Assembly: GCF_018131005.1 (NCBI RefSeq)
Contig: NZ_JAFCJK010000013.1
Span: 62,001 to 126,000 of the forward strand
DNA: 64,000 bases
DNA from: Bradyrhizobium lablabi
GTDB lineage: Bacteria > Pseudomonadota > Alphaproteobacteria > Rhizobiales > Xanthobacteraceae
Direction: 5' to 3'
Made by a program: the position numbers and the translations under genes
In this document: positions 62,029 to 64,000 of the stretch, piece by piece
Layout: every line of letters begins with the position of its first letter
Position numbering within the stretch: position 1 is the stretch's first letter
Notes under the pieces: model-generated
What the model was told of the DNA's origin: nothing
Seen by the model: only the letters and a program-made list of their open reading frames with translations
Databases searched by the model: none

Positions 62029-63309
62029 TCACTCGTATCGGAGCGCGTCGACCGGATCGAGGCGCGCGGCGCGCCACGATGGGTAGAGCGTCGCCAGGAA
62101 GGACAGCGTCAACGCCATGATGACCACCGCAAGCGTCTCGCCGAAATCGACCTCCGCAGGCAGCTTCGAGAGAAAGTAAAGCTCGGGCGAAAACAATTCC
62201 GTGTTGGTGAGCCAGGACAGGAATTGTCGTATCGATTCGATGTTCAGGCAGATCAGCATGCCGACGAAGAAACCGGTCAGCGTGCCGACCACGCCGATTG
62301 AGGCGCCGGTGATCAGGAAGATGCGCATGATCGAGCCCTGCGAGGCCCCCATGGTGCGCAGGATCGCGATGTCCTGCCCCTTGTCCTTCACCAGCATGAT
62401 CAGTCCGGAGACGATATTGAGAGCCGCGACCAGCACGATCATGGTCAGGATCAGGAACATCACATTGCGTTCGACCTGCAGCGCGTTGAAGAAGGTCGAG
62501 TTGCGCTGCCGCCAGTCGACCAGGAACACCGGTCGCCCCGCAGCCTCGGTCACGGCCTTGGCAAATGCGGTGATCCTGTCGGGGTTGGTGGTGAACACCT
62601 CGATCGAGGAGACGTCGTTGTTGCGGTTGAAATAGGCCTGCGCCTCGGCGAGAGGCATGAACACAAAGGTCGAATCATATTCGGACATGCCGATTTCAAA
62701 CACCGCGGCGATCTTGTAGGGCTTGATGCGCGGCGTGGTGCCCATCGGCGTCACGGCGCCCTTGGGGGCGACCAGCGTGATGCTGTCGCCAGCATGCAGC
62801 GAGAGCTGGTCGGCGAGCCTGCGGCCGATCGCAACGCCCTGCCCCTCATCGAACCCCTCGAGCGAGCCCTGCTTGATGTTCTTGGCGATCGAGGTGAGAT
62901 TGTTGAGATCGTCGGCGCGGATGCCACGAATGAACACGCCCGCCGCGTTGAACGGCGACGAGCCGAGCCCCTGTCCGTCCACGACGGGCGCGGCCAGCCG
63001 AATGCCCTGCACTTGGCTAATCCGGTCGGCGACGTCCTTCCAGTCGGTCAGCGGCGATTCCAGGGGCTGCACCAACAGGTGTCCGTTGAGACCCAGGATC
63101 TTGTCCAGGAGTTCCTTGCGAAAGCCGTTCATCACGGCCATCACCACGATCAGCGTGGCAACGCCAAGCATGATGCCCAGGAACGAAAAGCCAGCGATGA
63201 CTGAAATGAACCCTTCCTTGCGTCGCGCGCGCAAGTAGCGTCCGGACAGCAGCCATTCGAATGGCGCAAAAGGCGGGGTACGGACTGGCTCTTTCATGGT
63301 CTCATCCAT
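62029..63309 (-). CDS. lolC: Lipoprotein-releasing system permease (LolC/E)
   Basis: This 426-residue inner-membrane permease (MDETMKEPVRTPPFAPFEWL) has an N-terminal helix, a large periplasmic domain (about 60-280) and three C-terminal helices. FISVIAGFSFLGIMLGVATL and IVSGLIMLVKDKGQDIAILR are the LolC/LolE hallmarks. Alphaproteobacteria often have one fused-role permease, so it may act as a homodimer with LolD. An ATG four codons downstream is an alternative start. proS is 72 bases upstream. Confidence 0.92.
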   Translation of the reverse strand: MDETMKEPVRTPPFAPFEWLLSGRYLRARRKEGFISVIAGFSFLGIMLGVATLIVVMAVMNGFRKELLDKILGLNGHLLVQPLESPLTDWKDVADRISQVQGIRLAAPVVDGQGLGSSPFNAAGVFIRGIRADDLNNLTSIAKNIKQGSLEGFDEGQGVAIGRRLADQLSLHAGDSITLVAPKGAVTPMGTTPRIKPYKIAAVFEIGMSEYDSTFVFMPLAEAQAYFNRNNDVSSIEVFTTNPDRITAFAKAVTEAAGRPVFLVDWRQRNSTFFNALQVERNVMFLILTMIVLVAALNIVSGLIMLVKDKGQDIAILRTMGASQGSIMRIFLITGASIGVVGTLTGFFVGMLICLNIESIRQFLSWLTNTELFSPELYFLSKLPAEVDFGETLAVVIMALTLSFLATLYPSWRAARLDPVDALRYE

Positions 63310-63381
63310 CTGTCGATAATCCCATGATTCGGGCCAAATGTGGCCGGATTACCCGGCGCGCGAGCGCGTGGTGAATCAACT

Positions 63382-64000
63382 TTAACCCGCGAGTTTCGTA
63401 ACCACGTCGGCCGGACTCATATTCTCGCGAGAGCCGTCGCTACGACGTTTCACCTCGACGTTGCCTTCCGCGAGCCCCTTGGGTCCAACGAGAATCTGCC
63501 AGGGAATGCCAATCAGGTCGGCCGCGGCGAACTTCGCGCCAGCGCGTTGATCGGTGTCGTCATAGAGCACGTCGACGCCCTTTGCTAAGAGTTCGCGATA
63601 GAGTTGCTCGCAGGCACCATCGACCGCGGTATCGCCCTGCTTGAGGTTGAGGATTGCTGCGCGGAATGGCGCGACCGCCTCGGGCCATTTGATGCCGGCA
63701 TCGTCGTGACAGGCCTCGATGATGGCACCCACCAGACGCGACACGCCGACACCGTAAGAGCCGCCATGGATCGGCACCTCGACGCCGTCGGGGCCCGCAA
63801 CCAGCGCCTTCATGCTGTCGGAATATTTGGTGCCGAAATAAAAGATCTGGCCGACCTCGATGCCGCGGGTGTGCACCCGTTTGTCCGCAGGCACTTCGCT
63901 GTCGAAGCGCGCGGCATCGTGGACGTCCTCGGTCGCGGCATAAACCGATGTCCATTGCTTGATGATCGGCGTCAGATCGCCGTCATAGTCGACGTCCTCC
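63382..64000 (-). CDS. proS: Prolyl-tRNA synthetase (5' end outside window)
   Basis: ProRS charges tRNA-Pro. Only the C-terminal ~205 residues are in the window, reading in from the right edge. They include the class II motif GGSYGVGVSRLVGAIIEA and the anticodon-binding domain KQGDTAVDGACEQLYREL, DTDQRAGAKFAAADLIGIPW, ending VVTKLAG. The lol genes follow downstream on the same strand. Confidence 0.93.
   Translation of the reverse strand, partial: EDVDYDGDLTPIIKQWTSVYAATEDVHDAARFDSEVPADKRVHTRGIEVGQIFYFGTKYSDSMKALVAGPDGVEVPIHGGSYGVGVSRLVGAIIEACHDDAGIKWPEAVAPFRAAILNLKQGDTAVDGACEQLYRELLAKGVDVLYDDTDQRAGAKFAAADLIGIPWQILVGPKGLAEGNVEVKRRSDGSRENMSPADVVTKLAG

Overview
The window is about 64 kb of GC-rich chromosome from an alphaproteobacterium of the Rhizobiales, most probably Bradyrhizobium or a close relative. 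Three things point there: (i) conserved gene blocks (trpD-trpC-moaC, moeA-lexA-comEC, gltX-gltA-lpxB, and rpsB-tsf-pyrH-frr-uppS-cdsA-dxr-rseP-bamA-lpxD-fabZ-lpxA-lpxI-lpxB); (ii) a GAAC-N7-GAAC LexA box, the alphaproteobacterial SOS operator; (iii) DUF3551 proteins, a small Omp25-like beta-barrel and several intergenic palindromes of the kind scattered through Bradyrhizobium chromosomes. No rRNA, tRNA, CRISPR array, intact transposase or prophage gene was seen.

Layout. 1-7.7 kb is housekeeping: the 5' part of pyrG, secG and tpiA on the minus strand, then ppiD, trpD, trpC and moaC on the plus strand. 7.7-23.9 kb is an accessory block lying between moaC and moeA, which are usually neighbours in related genomes. 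It holds an orphan Flp pilin, a GGDEF-EAL regulator with sensor domains, an MHS transporter, a frameshifted small gene, CtpA protease, an exported GDSL hydrolase, a small membrane protein, then a same-strand run of glutaminase, 14-helix MFS transporter, HdeD-like protein, exported amidohydrolase and exported beta-lactamase-fold hydrolase, a structured non-coding repeat and a YihX-like HAD phosphatase. 24-29.5 kb returns to moeA, lexA, two small conserved-looking proteins and comEC. 29.9-34.9 kb is a second interruption (MHS transporter, SPW protein, NTF2-like protein, glnS, quinone reductase) before gltX and gltA.

37.8-54.9 kb is the minus-strand envelope and translation supercluster: ribosomal protein S2, EF-Ts, UMP kinase and ribosome recycling factor, then undecaprenyl-PP synthase, CDP-DAG synthase, DXP reductoisomerase, RseP, BamA and the lipid A genes. 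A small insertion carrying a TylF-type methyltransferase and a KTSC-domain protein separates lpxA from fabZ, and a truncated GFA-family gene fragment lies between gltA and lpxB. 55-64 kb holds a lipoprotein, dnaE, a 32-residue membrane peptide, an outer-membrane barrel protein with a strong terminator, two DUF3551 paralogues, the lipoprotein-release transporter genes lolD and lolC, and the 3' part of proS.

The most interesting candidate for an undescribed system is the glutaminase-MFS-HdeD run at 16.4-19.7 kb, possibly extending to 22.5 kb. It resembles a glutamine-dependent acid-resistance locus in which an MFS protein replaces the usual GadC-type antiporter. All family calls are made by reading the sequence; no database search was run.
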